Assembly: GCF_022201045.2 (NCBI RefSeq)
Contig: NC_068558.1
Span: 6,415,501 to 6,479,500, forward strand
Direction of reading: 5' to 3'
Length of the DNA stretch: 64,000 nucleotides
Source: Citrus sinensis
Taxonomy: Eukaryota > Streptophyta > Magnoliopsida > Sapindales > Rutaceae
Within the stretch, counting starts at the first letter, position 1; each line of letters begins with the position of its first letter. The notes under the pieces were generated by a model. It saw nothing but the letters and a program-made list of their open reading frames with translations, did not search any database and was not told where the DNA came from. Made by a program: the position numbers and the translations under genes. This document shows positions 1 through 12,622 of the stretch, in pieces.

Positions 1-1341
1 GTCACACACCTAATTTATTTCTTCGGGGGCATCAATCAAAATTGCCATGATGCGCTATGCACATGTGTATCTATGATCATGATAGTTATGACATGAGCAA
101 AACACCAAATTATTTTTAGAAAATTAATCATTTTTTCTCATATTTTAAAATTAATCAAGACTCTTCACGTTAATAGTATTTTGTAAACTGTTAATTTTTT
201 TAATATCAAAAGTAATTAGTGTTAACGTCCATTCATTTTTCAATTATCAAATTTGTCTATTACAAATGATTAATCTACTGTCAAGAAAGTGTATCAAATT
301 TTTTAATATTATAATATCATAAGAGTTTGTGGTGAGTTATAAAATACGAGGGAGAAGTGAATAATTTCGCCAAACAAGAGGGGAGGAGGTGGGTTTTGAT
401 CATTTTCTCTTATAATGATGATGATGAAGGGCAATCGATGCTGGAGTGCAAATAGTTACATGGATTGGACGCGTTAATTGTAGTTGTGATGGACGATTGA
501 AATTGATAAGGACCCGGGACCCATACGGTGAGCTTAATGCACAACCCACCATGATTGATGCATGTGAGCTAGCTATACGTCAAATTTGTGTACTGAATTT
601 TCAGTACAGGTGAAAGAAGAAGAAGAAGAAGAGATAGGGACATTCATTTCTTTGTTGACAATTGCTTCCTATTTCAAGCCCTATTTGCAGAGAGCTTGTT
701 GTGCTTCTAAGTTCTCTTCACATAGCTCCATTTTTTCCAGTCAAAATCAAAATGATTAGGGGTTCACTTGCACAGTATACACACGTATTTATTATCTCTT
801 TTGCCCTAGCCGAAAAATTATTGTGATTAATTAATGCTAAACGTTTTGAGTAAAAGCTTGAGGTTTACTCATTCTCATTCTTCAATTTAAAATAGAAAGA
901 TGAACAGCCTAAGTTTACACAAGAGAATTATTTGATGGAGAACTACTCAATTAATCATCATGTTCTTTCGATTTTTTCATCATTGAATTTTCCTTTATTT
1001 TCTCTTTGGGTTGATGGGATGCAGTAATTATCAATTCCTAGTTTGGTATATATATAATTCTTATGAGGCTTGCAATGACTCATCGGAGGATGAATCCCAT
1101 TATTAAGTTTCGTTAACAATTGTTGATTAACATTAAAAGTCAAAGGATTCAAGCAAATTAATTAATAATTTAACAAACTACCATATAAGCATGTCTAATA
1201 GTAGAAAGTGCATTGCAAATAAATGGACATGCAACTAATGCAATGTATCAATTAATTTAAGCAATCTTGAAAGGTTGGTGAAGAAAAATCTCATCCCTGC
1301 CCGTGCCTTGAGATGTTTTAGGTCATATCATGAACAAAATT

Positions 1342-1382
<41 letters not shown>

Positions 1383-2900
1383 ATTGTCATCATGTGATAT
1401 CAATTAGGGAGAGAATATAAAGAGGAGATATATATGGAGTTTGCAATTGCAGCAGGCCTTTGATACAACATTTGACTCTTAGAAATTTGTGTTCAAAATG
1501 AGTATCATGAGAAATAATAAAAGTGGAGTAAAATGAAGATGCCACCCTCTTCTAATGGTCCACATTGCTAAAACCTAAAAAGCCAAAGAGAAACTAATGG
1601 ATGGACATCCTATTATTATATATTATTATTTATACTTATAGTTTTTGCAATCTTACACTACCATTAATGGGGCCTAGCTAGTTGTTGCCGTGAAGCCACT
1701 TGTGATTTGCCTGACCATGCATGCAACGCTCGCCTTAATTAATTCCTTCACACAGTTGCCATCCTAGCATTATGCCACACAAGCAAATTAAACGTTTTAA
1801 TCACAAGATTTATAGTTCATGTTATGAATTAGGGAGCCGCTCTTGATTTGACGAGCTTCAGTAATGATAGATTAATTTGCATTTTATTGCCGAAAGAAAA
1901 CTCTAATGACCGTGAGAGAAAACCTTAATCAAGATATTCTCGACTTATTAAGTAATTACTATGTTATGGTCCGTGAAAAAATTAGAAAGCTAAATATTAG
2001 AGTATCTTCAAATAAAATTTTATTTTTTATTTGAAGAGTCATATAAATATTAAACACTTCAAAAGACACGTTAATTTAAATTATTCAAATAAGATTTATT
2101 TTTCACTCTTCAATATTGATGAGTGAGTTTTTCCCTCTTTTATTAATATATTTATTGAAAAGATAAGACTGCAATAATTATTATTTATATTTCCTTTCAA
2201 AAACATAACAACAATTCAATTTAATAATGAAAAGATTTGATTAAAATAATGTTAATTTATTCTTATTTGATGAATCTTTTGGAGGAGATTATATTTTTTC
2301 ATGCACTTTATTTACCACATCAGTAAATAAATTAATATTTTAAAAGTAAAATTTAAAAAGATTTTTGAAGTTGCTCTTATTTCTTACCATCATACACACA
2401 TCGGTAAAGTAAAATGAAAATATTGTAACAAGAAAGGACCCAGCAAAGCACTTTTTACTGTCAATTGGGAATTACTGTAGAAGACATTCTAGGTTGCACG
2501 AAGACCACCAAGTTATGAATTGCAAACACTTTCTCTGTAGGTGACCCAGATATAGAGTGTGTCCTAACAAAGCGAAATCATGAAGACAAACAGAGACATT
2601 AGAATGAATAACACTCATTAGCTATTGGTTATTTGGATGCTAAATACTGTTATTTACGAAGTTAAGCTGGAGAGCAAAAAGTGGTGGAACCTTCTATATA
2701 ATCCATGTTCTAAGGCTTTATCGATTATATATCTTTGCTTGATCAAAATATAGAGATGAGATGATTCCCCTTTTGCAACTATCAGTCCAGCTGCCATCAT
2801 TACTATGAAAGAGAAATCGTCTCAGCTCTCTCATATTTCACATCACATGCTCACCAGGGCACCACCCCCCATTATAGATATCATATAATTCAATAACTTA
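1..2900. other. Intergenic AT-rich DNA, no gene seen
   Basis: No frame longer than about 65 codons and no family-like protein were found on either strand. The stretch holds a short GAA/AAG microsatellite near 610-635 and a compound TA/TG microsatellite at 1342-1382. The last few hundred bases presumably contain the promoter of the LITTLE ZIPPER gene that follows. Confidence 0.6.
1342..1382. repeat. Compound (TA)n(TG)n microsatellite
   Basis: About eight TA units pass directly into about eleven TG units. It is a simple-sequence repeat, likely to be length-polymorphic between individuals. Confidence 0.9.
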
Positions 2901-2928
2901 CTAACACACCCACAATACCCATGCCACC

Positions 2929-2938
2929 TATATTTATA
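2929..2938 (+). promoter_or_regulatory. Probable TATA box of the ZPR gene
   Basis: TATATTTATA lies 88 bases before the chosen ATG of the LITTLE ZIPPER gene (3026). A plant transcript would start about 30 bases downstream, near 2960-2970. The in-frame ATG at 2921 would then lie upstream of transcription, which supports the start at 3026. Assignment is from sequence and spacing only. Confidence 0.5.
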
Positions 2939-3025
2939 GAAACCTTACCCTTCCCACTCTTCTCTCAATTCTCGGTTTTCATTCATTCAACTTCACCACC
3001 TTCTTCGTCTTCTTCTAATCAAAGA

Positions 3026-3409
3026 ATGTGTACCAACAACACACACTTGTTGCCTGCCTATGCTTCTAAGAGCAAGCATAGATCAAAACCTAAAGTTCAA
3101 ATTTACGGGCTCACCAGGTATGCACCACATATGTATATTTTTCTTGGCTTCATTTATTTTAATTAAGAAGTTGTTCATAGTGGATGTTGTGCATGTGGAT
3201 TTGGTGCTTACGCATGGGAGTGTTTGATCAATTGCAGAAGAAGATGTGAAGCAGAAGAGGGCAGGGATATGCAACTGAAGAACATAAAGCTCTACTTGGA
3301 GAACCAAAGTATCATTGAAGAGAATGAGAAGTTAAGGAAGCAAGCTAATCTTCTTCACCAAGAGAACTTAGCCTTAATGTCCGAGTTTCGAAAGAAGTTC
3401 TCACATTAA
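3026..3409 (+). CDS. ZPR: LITTLE ZIPPER (ZPR1/ZPR2-type) protein
   Basis: Two coding exons, 3026-3117 and 3238-3409, joined through a GT-AG intron with a phase-2 split Arg codon, give 87 residues. After a basic run (Arg-Arg-Arg-Cys-Glu), the C-terminal half is a leucine zipper with motifs LKNIKLYLENQ, ENEKLRKQANLLHQENLAL and a short basic tail. This is the ZPR signature. ZPR proteins are small HD-ZIP III-like zippers without a DNA-binding domain; they form inactive heterodimers with HD-ZIP III factors (REVOLUTA, PHABULOSA) in the nucleus and are themselves HD-ZIP III targets, acting in meristem and leaf polarity. The start MCTNN resembles the MC start of Arabidopsis ZPR1, and the size fits (ZPR1 about 93 residues). 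An in-frame ATG at 2921 would add 35 residues but precedes the likely TATA box, so it was not used. Confidence 0.88.
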
Positions 3410-4891
3410 TTAATTGGATCACTGCTCCAATCTCCACCGCCCTTTTTCTTCTTCGGCGCAAACAATTAATTATTGAACGTGGAACTATCATTTCCTAATT
3501 CCACTTCTCACCCTGTAGTCACATAATTCTCTTTAATTAGCTGTTATTTTTTTTTTCCTTTTTTGGGGGCTATATATATGTAGAAAATAAAGAAAAAATG
3601 ATGGAATTGTTATTGTAGATGTTATGGTAAATTAGGTGTGCCCTTCATTTCACCAACTGTTTTGTTCTTTCAAGTATTACAAGGTGTGCCTTTTATTTAC
3701 GACCCTTTGTATTCATCAGTATTCCAACGGTTGAATTTAATGCATACTAGCATTCAAACACAGATCATAAAGATTGATAAAAGCAAACTACTCTAAAATT
3801 GTATACACTCAAAAAAGATTTATAGATAAGAGTCTGGACCAGCTGATGGATCAAGAGACTCAAAAGATTTAAGGCAGCCGTCCCTGTAAGTAAGGAGGCT
3901 TTATGACTTCGTGCACAACTTATAGGGCAAGAACCATGATATGGAAAATCATACCAGTCATGCTAATAATTTATCTTTCTGCAGCCACTCTCATTACAGG
4001 GAAAAATTCTAGAATATTTCTAATGTATTACAACCAATTGATGCATGCATGCATGCCATGTGTAGTTGAATTTAATATAACCACAACTTGCATAGTGATT
4101 TTTCAAACTAAATGCACACATGTCATAGCATCATTTGCTTGTTGTATGACTGATATGATATCTTTGATGTATTCTAAAATTTCTCCATTAGAGAAAATAC
4201 TATTGATTTATAAAGCTGTGCGTGTGTGTAAGCTGGAAGGGAGATGTGTGAATATAAGTCGGATTTTCAGATATGGAAGCTGTGACGCATGGCAAATGGG
4301 ATGTAAATTGCTTAAAGTCGTGAGCTCATGATTGTCATCGGAAAAACCTTCATTACAAATTAACATTTGTTTTCAGAAAAGTTGCAAGAAATTTCAAACT
4401 CATATCGTCTGATGATAATTAAGCCAGAGCCGCAGTTCCGTCAAAAACTGCAAGTATAGTTAAATATGATGTCATAAATTACAATAAATAACCCAAAATA
4501 ATATTTAATTGTATGTTAATCTAAACTGGAGAGTAAAGAGGTTTAGGTCAAGCCAGTTGGTTGGCAAATTCAAGAGGAATAAAATGTAAAAACATCATGG
4601 CAATTGACTGTAGCCTCCTTCCAGCCAATCCCCAAAAGGCATACAAAGTTCCTTATTATTATTGCGAGGAATTTTAGTGATTTTTCAAAATTTAGCCCCC
4701 GTGAAAATCCACTTAGGGAAGCTTCCAGCATGCCTTGTCTTGTTTCCTGCAAAAGGTCACGTATTTTATCAGCATTTGAACTAAAAGCCAGATTACTTCC
4801 AATCAGCAAAGGCTGCTTTACCTACCAATGTCGCATAGCAAGGGGGGAGTGATTAATTGTATGCTAATATATATACACACATATATAATCT
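3410..4891. other. Region between two converging genes (ZPR and Ycf49-like)
   Basis: The first part holds the 3' UTR of the ZPR gene. A 142-codon plus-strand frame (3903-4331) has no recognisable motif and AT-rich, non-coding-like composition, so it was not called. On the minus strand, 4809-4570 is an open stretch with a protein-like start (SNADKIRDLLQETRQGMLEA) directly downstream of the Ycf49-like stop. It may be 3' UTR or an alternative terminal exon of that gene. Confidence 0.45.
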
Positions 4892-6140
4892 TTAGAGATT
4901 CTGGGAGCGTTCTTCAGATGATTTGTATATGCGGTATGCAGCATAACACATTGTTGCGTTACCTATCACTGTCAGTGCTCCTTGAAGGGCAACCAGTACC
5001 TAAAAGCCATAGACAAACACCTGAATCATTTGAGACAGTTTTGTTTTAATCTGAAAAATCACGCTCTAAATCAAGTACAAGACAACAGATTAAATTTCAA
5101 TGTTTAATAAACAGTCAAGTGTTTAAAAGTGTGTATTTTGGCATGCAAGGGAACATTAACTGGAATATATTATCGTATTTATCATTTGTACTTTGGACTA
5201 CGAATTTGCCTGAATTATCAACACAGAATTGGTAAAACGATTGACCAAATCCATGTTCAGAAATTAAAAGTAAACCAAACTCGGTTCATTAAAAGAGAGC
5301 AATGACTATCAACTAGACATACTTAACACATAATTAACCAAGGATTAACTGGATCTTGAAATTAACATACACTGAACAGATTGACACAGATGAGAACGTG
5401 CAAGAGAACGTCCTTAGCCAAACCTATCAAGCTCACTATCACCCTTAGTACTTGTGAATTCAGTGCACAATAAGACAAAACAAACATTGGTATCATACAA
5501 GCTTCTAACTTTGCCCACCATTTGCCAAAGCACAATTGTGACATCTACAGTGTCAGGAATTAACACATTGCTATTCAAATAATTTACTAATTCTCAATCG
5601 AGTATCCATCAGATACGAACTTCTCGAGTTATGACAACAGCAATTTGTTAGATTTTCTGTATATATATTTAGAGCAGAATTGTCCTTTGCGTATTACTCA
5701 TAGAATAACTGGTGACAAACGAAAAATCTTAGCATTGACAGGCATTATAATTCTAATAGGAGCAAAACTCAAAAGACAAAAAGCCACAAGCATGGTACTT
5801 GACCAGAAATGTATAGAAACTATTTTCGAAACGTAACTTGTTATAATAGTTCAATATGGTTATAAATGCATAAACAGAATTGAAATGATCTATTTGATTA
5901 GAATCTTTTTAATAATAGTTCCTCCAATTCAAGAAAATTCATTTTATTACTTAGAAATTATATTTGTAAATGATGATGATATATGTATGTATGTATGTAT
6001 ATCTATGTGTGTGTGTGTGTAGAGAATCTAATAAGGGATCTCTTACTTCAATAAAGTAAGGGATAAACTAAAAGACAAGAAAAACACACTCCAATATAAT
6101 GTATTTTGATAAAATAAGGGATCCTTTTATTAGATAATGC

Positions 6141-6175
<35 letters not shown>

Positions 6176-6334
6176 GTCATTATTGAGTAAGAGATCCTTT
6201 ACTTTATAAGCGAAAAGAAGAAAAAATACAAATTTCAATATAGTACAGCATAAAATATGCTGCATACAAGTATGTATTTTTTTTATCTTTTAACTTGTTC
6301 CTTACTTTATCCCTTAGTGGAAAATTACTATACA

Positions 6335-6365
<31 letters not shown>

Positions 6366-8074
6366 GAGAGTCCTTCTTTTATGACGACTTCCTCATATTA
6401 ACAAAATCATGATGCCACTAAAATATAAAAAGCACATATTTCAATACATTGGAGATTTTTTTTTGTTTATTAGTACATTAAAATATGTGCTTTTTTGGTC
6501 TGTTAGTAATATTCTTATTTTGTTAAAATGAGGATGTCTTCATTAGAGGATTATATATAAATAAAAGAAAGAAAAGAATGGCTTACCTCAAGCGATTCGG
6601 AATTATAAAAGAAATGCCATGTGCATGCACAAAATGCTCCACCAAGCAGGGGTACCTAGACAATTGTTCATATTAGGATGGAAATGGAAGAAACAGAACC
6701 AACAAATTGACTGTGAAAACAAAGTGCTCTTGAAAACATTCTAAATCTAAATAACTGAACCTTGGGGAGTATGGGTAAAAAAAAAACCTGCAAACCTATC
6801 AAGTCTGGTCCTGCTAGATATGAAGCCTAACCTCCTTAATGAGAAAAATCAAGTGAATTCCTAACTAATGTAAGAGGTAAACTACAGTCACGGCTATGTA
6901 ACATTCAAACTCTTTCCAAGAAGCCAACAAGAAAGATCAAAATGAACTTTAATAAATTAAAAGAAAGATCATCTATCCTATCAAACAATACTGAAACAAG
7001 TAGAACAATCATCTTTTAATCACTAACAAATAACAGTTTACCAAAGTAGTTCAGAATTACCATTCATGATTTTGCAAAATCATGCATAAACACAAAATCA
7101 GCCATTTAATACACTAATCACCGACTTCAATTTTTGAGATATATCAATTACTGACAAATTCAAACGTTTGAAATATATCAATTACTGGCAAATTCAACAA
7201 TTTAGATATCTCAAATAGCAGAATGTACCATCAAAGTTTGAGAAGAACTCACCATACCCCAAGAGAGACCCTTCCATGATTCAAACCCAGATTTCTCCCC
7301 ATATTGCCACACCAAAGCCATAGCGGTAATCCTTTTGAACAGAAAAATAAATTTAAATTTAATTATGCCTTCTTCATTTTCCGAAATGATAGAAGAACTT
7401 AAACCCCGCTACACCCTCACCTTGAACTAAAACCTTTAACATGAAAGCATCATTACTCTGCCGCTAACATGTTGACTACTGTCTACTGACATAAAGACGG
7501 ATACTTGATCACATTACACAAATATAAAATTATTTGAAACTGTCCATTTACTGCAGCTCAATTCCTCCAGTTAGCTAACTTGATTCTGGGCATTTCATTT
7601 TCCGAGCAAGAAAATTCAGACTACACGTGCATATTTTAGCCACCAAACTTACAACCCAATGGCAACTTCCCATCAAAGAATGAATGAACCGAAAAATTAA
7701 CATAACACCCACAATTTAAAACTAAAAGTAAATTCTGAAAAACCGCAGAAACAGAATCACCAGAAACTAACAAAAAAAAACCCTTATTACCACTCAGCGA
7801 CACTGGACACGTGTATAGCCCAGGTGGGCAAGGACAAGGCATTGGCGGGTTCACTCAGCTGCAACGGTAACTCAGCAGCCGATACGGGTTCCAACAGAGT
7901 CAGGGCCAAACCAGCTCCAATGAGACCACCGATGGCCTTTCCTCGGCCATTAATTAAAGCGCTTTTAATAGGTTTTCGTGTACGAGTAGAGTTAGATAAT
8001 AGCAGGGTTCTTTTGTGATTGTGCGTGGAGATTGGATTTGGCGGATGCAAGAGCAATGTTGTTGTGATTGCCAT
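4892..8074 (-). CDS. Chloroplast Ycf49-like (DUF2499) membrane protein
   Basis: Four coding exons on the minus strand, 8074-7791, 7331-7253, 6655-6587 and 4999-4892, all with GT-AG introns and a consistent frame, encode 179 residues. The N-terminal ~60 residues are rich in Ser, Thr and Arg with few acids, as in a plastid transit peptide. The body contains LPTWAIHVSSVAEWITAM, WQYGEKSGFESWKGLSWGM, CACTWHFFYNSESLE and LVALQGALTVIGNATM, which I recognise as the DUF2499 domain of cyanobacterial and algal Ycf49. Two or three hydrophobic segments suggest a plastid membrane protein; its biochemical role is not established. The last exon ends in YKSSEERSQNL. The 1.6-kb third intron carries three hairpin elements (6000-6560), and its coding context is otherwise ordinary. 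Confidence 0.88.
6005..6170. mobile_element. Hairpin (MITE-like) unit 1 between TG and CA microsatellites
   Basis: The left arm (6019-6040, GTAGAGAATCTAATAAGGGA...) and the right arm (6115-6147) are imperfect inverted repeats sharing ATCTAATAA and GGGATC. The outer ends merge into (TG)n at 6005-6020 and (CA)n at 6144-6170. It lies in intron 3 of the Ycf49-like gene. It looks like a tiny non-autonomous inverted-repeat element inserted at, or generating, a microsatellite; no target duplication was identified. Confidence 0.5.
6171..6358. mobile_element. Hairpin (MITE-like) unit 2
   Basis: Left arm from 6172 (TATAGTCATTATTGAGTAAG, then AGATC) pairs imperfectly with the right arm ending near 6332 (GGGATAAAGTAAGG read on the other strand, then TATAGT). 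Flanked by (CA)n on both sides (to 6170; 6334-6358). It shares the TAAGRGATC core with unit 1, so the units look related. Confidence 0.45.
6359..6559. mobile_element. Hairpin (MITE-like) unit 3
   Basis: Long imperfect palindrome. The left arm contains CTTCCTCATATTAACAAAAT (6390-6409) and AAAAAGCACATATTTCAATA (6427-6446). The right arm contains their reverse complements in the mirrored order (near 6480-6494 and 6516-6540). Ends are TATATATA-like. It sits immediately beside the (CA)n tract at 6334-6358. Confidence 0.5.
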
Positions 8075-8958
8075 TTTTGGGCGCCTGGCGAGGGAGTGAA
8101 AGCCTGAGCTTTAATGAACGAATGGTACGCGGGTAATTCGGTTATACTTGGGATTAGGATCTTTATTATTTTGTTATTAAGTGAAGCGATAATGCTTCAC
8201 CAAGAAATAACAATTTTCTTTTAAACAATATTCCTTTTTAATTTGATAATATAGAAAAATAAAAGATTATTTTTTAAATTTAATACATGAATTTTTATTG
8301 CACTCTCGTCACGTAAAAATTGAACAATATTATGTTCGCATAGTTGAGATAATTTGTATTCCCACTAATGTTATAAATAATATCACTATTTGATTGATAA
8401 GTAATAATTAATTATTAAATCTCATCACTTTTAACTCAAATAACAAAAATGATTTTTCATAAATAATCATTGAACAATATTATCTTCGCATGGTTAACTC
8501 ACATTCATATTTACATGATCTCTTTATGAAAAATGATCTGGCATCAAAACAAAATCCTTTTAATTTAGAAATTTAATCTGATAGGTAAGAATTTAACTAC
8601 AAAATATTGTGTACAAGGCAGAGAGAGACAACGAAAATAGGGGCAACATCAATATAAATATGATTGCTACTGAAGTTTAACAATTTTGAGTTTCATACGG
8701 ATACATTCTCGAAGAAGATTAGCTCCCAAGTCGCAACACATTTCTGTGACTTCTTATGGCCTAAATCTCTGACTTTTCTTTTATGAGGATCTAAACCGAT
8801 ACAAAAAGAACCCGTTTCCTTATTGAGGCAGATGCTAATCTTAAGGCTACTAGCCTACTAGCCGTCTTGCCTCCAAAATGATTTCATCTTTAACTTCAAG
8901 AGCTCTTCCACAGGACAAATTTGCGGTAGATCAACAGTTGCAATACTTTGTTTTGCCT
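8075..8958. other. Spacer between two minus-strand genes
   Basis: AT-rich DNA holding the promoter of the Ycf49-like gene at the left and the 3' UTR of the BASS gene at the right. No frame worth calling and no clear repeat seen. Confidence 0.6.
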
Positions 8959-11900
8959 TTATTCACTCTTCTTCGCCCAAAGCATGACAAGGAAGAAGCC
9001 CATCAATGACATGATTACTGTCTGTACATCATTGAAAAACAGACTCAGAAACCCTTTTCAGATTCGAAAGCCAGTTAGTTAATTCACAAATCAATTAGAG
9101 ACTGTCAGTCAATATAAATATCATATAAAACTAGTCTTTCCCTACGAAAGTATATTATACCACATACAATAAGTAAACTTCTTACTGTCTACATACGAAA
9201 CACAGAACAACACACAATAAGTAAACTTCTTACTGTCTACATACGAAACACAGAACAACACAGGCCCCAATTGAGTTACTATATTTCTATATGACATTTG
9301 CAGCATCATATCACACAAGACAGTGGAGCAAATAAGAGCTAAAAACTTCAAGAGCTACTGCAAAATAAAATGTGGCATGAACTTGAGAAAAGACAATTTG
9401 AAACTCATTGCAGGATATTGAAGAATGTGAAACAAAATTTAGAGGAGATCTGACACATCGACATAGCTGCAAATAGAGATACAAATTTGGAACTGCATAT
9501 ATGCTGTATTAAAAAAAAAATTACTATTTTGGTTTATGCCACTAATGAACGCATTGCCTTGCCCCCACCAATATCAGAAAATATGGATTGGGAACTCAGT
9601 GATAAACTTGACAATCTGGCAAACTACTGGGCCTGGTGTTTACATGGTGTAAATTGTTGCTCAAATACAAAAATTCCTCAAATTAAAAAAAAAATGTAAA
9701 TAATATGATTTGCATCACAAGTCAAGTCGTTGACTTACAGAGATAGCTGGCGGCACACTCACTAGAGGATCTTGGAAAAATCTATTAGCTAATGCAAGGG
9801 CCAGGAGACTGCTCTGCATTCCTGTGAAAGGAAAAATTCAGGTAGAAGAAGAATATAGTATCTTGTTATATAAAAACATCACACCTGTCTCATAGGATAG
9901 GGTTCTTTGCAGTGCTTTCACATCATGTGCCTCAGCGAAGGCCAAACCAGTAACGACATAACCAGCAACAAATGCTGACAAGTGAAATGTAATAATGAGC
10001 AACAAAATAGTGAGTCCAAAAGGGGACATAACAGACTCAATGTTAATAGCAAGCGGTGCTCCAACACAGCAAGCTGTCACAAGTACTGAAAGTGGAGGCA
10101 AGAACGGCCGAATAGCATTACAAATGCGGGGGAAAAACCTGTATGCACAGATATGTGAGACAGGTAAGGGCTTCTCAAAAAGAAATTTTCACTTCCAACA
10201 ATTTGAACTTGAGATAGTGCATTACCGATTCAAAAGCAAACCTGCAGCAATTGGCACAACTACAATCTGCAAAATGCTGGACACCATTCCTTTTACATCA
10301 ACAGGCAGTCTCTTTCCAATAAGCAAGAGTGATAAGAGTGGCGTAACAAAAACTGCAGTAGCGGTAGACAATGATGTCATCACAATGCTGAGGGGGGCCA
10401 GTGGAGGGTCTGTCAGAAAAGTTGCATAATTTGAGAGCTGCGCCCCACTAACACAAGAAACCAACATAATCCCTGCACCTGATTCATAGATTTGCATTAT
10501 GTCAGTACACTCTCTCTTTATAAAAGGTTAGATAAACAGACCTCACCTATGGGAGTAGGAAGACCAAAAACTGAAACTGAAATCGTGCCAAAAATATATC
10601 CCAGAATAGGCTTCACCACAAATTGGCCAACATAACCAGCAAAAATAGCTGCAGGTCTCTTGAAGGCTTCAATAAAATCCTTTTCGCTGGAATTAACCCC
10701 AACTGCAAACATCAAAAAACCTAATGCAGGGGCATAGTACCTAGAATTGGATTAAACAATAAAATCATAAGCATATTATTTGTACAGTTTGCCTCACTCA
10801 ATTACCTACTAGAATTTACTCCATATGATGTAGTCCACAAATGTCCTAATCAGTGATCAAAACAGAACTTTTCCTCAGAAATGGCAAAAGATTTTCTCAA
10901 ACACAATATTATATCGTACCATTACCAAAATTGAAGCACCATCCTAATCTTGAAGAATGGTTAAATAAACACTAACTGATATGTGAATTTGTTGCATTTT
11001 AATTAATCATTCTTTTATACATATGAATTTATTTGATTTGACAAACAATTGCTTGTTTACTGTTGGTTAGTTGATACTGAAACCCAATCCAGGTTTAAGG
11101 CACAAACAAATTCACGCCTCCCAACTCTTAGAAGCATAAATATATTTACAAAACACATCTCTATATTTAATGATTATTTAGATAACAAACAATTAAGTTT
11201 CCTAGTGTTTTGTGTTTCACTTTCAGTTTGTTGGTGGGTTTAGCCACATTTTCTGCACTTCCCTGTTTCCAAACACACAGACTCAAACCTTGTGGTTTCA
11301 TTATCAACATTTCTTTATTTATTGCTCCACCAGAAAATGAGTGACCGGGAGTTTTTTAAACATCATCTCACCGCTGATCTCCGAGCATTGAAATTATACA
11401 AATTAGACAGAAATGATCTTTCCTTCATGTTTCTCATGAATGCAAATTAACACAATGTTACTACTGTACAGATGTTAAACAAGTCATTCATCTAAAGAAA
11501 AATTTACTAACCTGGCCGTAAACCATGTGAAAGAAGGAGGAAAGACAAGAGCCAACATTGTACTACCAAGGACTACATGAGGCAGAAAGGAATTTGATTG
11601 TTTCAAGATATTCACAAGGGAAAACTCCTGATTAAGCACCTAGATCATGAAACACAAAAACTGCTATTAAAACAGGCCTAACATGCTGTGTCGATGACAC
11701 ATACAAATATATAAACACAAACTAAAAAACTTAAGCTGTTGAGCCCTCTAACAAATACACATTCGCATGTCTAATTATTAGAGTAAATTCCATATTTAAG
11801 CCTCAACTTGAATTGAAAGCAAAATTTTATTCCACCCATTTGTATAATTGCATTCAGTTATAATTCTCTGTTATGTTGTCATATACTTGTAAAATTATTT

Positions 11901-12622
11901 TTTCAGTTTAAACTCCCAGAGGGCCAGAGCCTAAATATATGCCACACGTTTTCATTCACCTTAATGATTGAGTATATAATTTGCCTAAAAGTAGAAGCCA
12001 TCTACTTGCATACAAGCAATACAATAAAACAACAAAATTTGCATTAAGTCACTGTAAAACCGTTAATGTTAAAACACACATAAACATTGTAAACTTCTAA
12101 AGTGAACGTACCTGATTAGATTCGGTAACGTAATTCCGATCCGGATCCTGATCAAAAGGACCCGAAATGTTCTCTGACACAGAGTTAGTCACAAAATTCC
12201 TGGAGCTCCCAAATTTTACTTCAAAATTCCGAGAACAAATAAAATAATAATAATAATAAAATACACCCACTTAAAGCCACTGAAAACAAAACAGGCACTG
12301 GACGTAAAAACCGAATTTGAAAGCGAAGAAAGCACACTTACAGTTGCTATGAGAAATCGAACGAAAATGAACTGGGCACCCTGTAATCATAATAGCAAAA
12401 TCATAAAAAAAAAACAAAAACAAAGTTAAGTCATTATGATAAAAGCAAAAAAAAAAAAAAAGAGTTGAAAAAACAAAGAAACAAACATGAAGTCGAGAAC
12501 GAGAGTGAGCGATTTCGCGGCAAAACAGGGATGTTATGCTTTGAAATTGTGAGGGAAAATGTTTTGGAATTGAAACGTGAGCGTTGAGCTTGCAGCATGT
12601 TAGCATTTAGATTCATCTTCAC
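8959..12622 (-). CDS. BASS6: Plastid sodium/metabolite cotransporter, BASS5/BASS6 type
   Basis: Nine coding exons on the minus strand (12622-12487, 12380-12342, 12218-12112, 11639-11512, 10740-10547, 10478-10226, 10138-9885, 9821-9739, 9021-8959) give a continuous 418-residue frame with GT-AG introns. Residues 1 to ~90 look like a plastid transit peptide. The rest is a run of about nine hydrophobic segments of the bile acid:sodium symporter (SBF/BASS) fold, with family motifs SCVSGAQLSNYATFLTDPP, VSSILQIVVVPIAAGLLLN, TACCVGAPLAINIES and YETGMQSSLLALALANRFF. I recall these as closest to Arabidopsis BASS6 (At4g22840, reported glycolate transporter of the chloroplast envelope in photorespiration) and BASS5 (glucosinolate pathway); a non-Brassica plant would be expected to have the BASS6 type. 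Exons 1-2 (transit peptide) are the least certain part. Confidence 0.85.
9167..9262. repeat. Perfect 48-bp tandem duplication in the last BASS intron
   Basis: The 48 bases at 9167-9214 are repeated without a mismatch at 9215-9262. Perfect identity implies a recent slippage or unequal-exchange event. It lies in the intron between the last two BASS exons and does not touch coding sequence. Confidence 0.95.

Noticed and set aside
2921-3025. Upstream in-frame ATG for the ZPR gene (35 extra residues)
   Set aside because: It precedes the probable TATA box at 2929-2938, and ZPR1-type proteins start with MC, matching 3026.
3903-4331. 142-codon plus-strand frame
   Set aside because: No recognisable domain, Met/Ile/Cys-rich AT-driven composition, and it lies in the convergent spacer.
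12271-12606. Long minus-strand frame over the first BASS exons
   Set aside because: It reads through introns in a different frame. The spliced 418-residue model explains the conserved protein.
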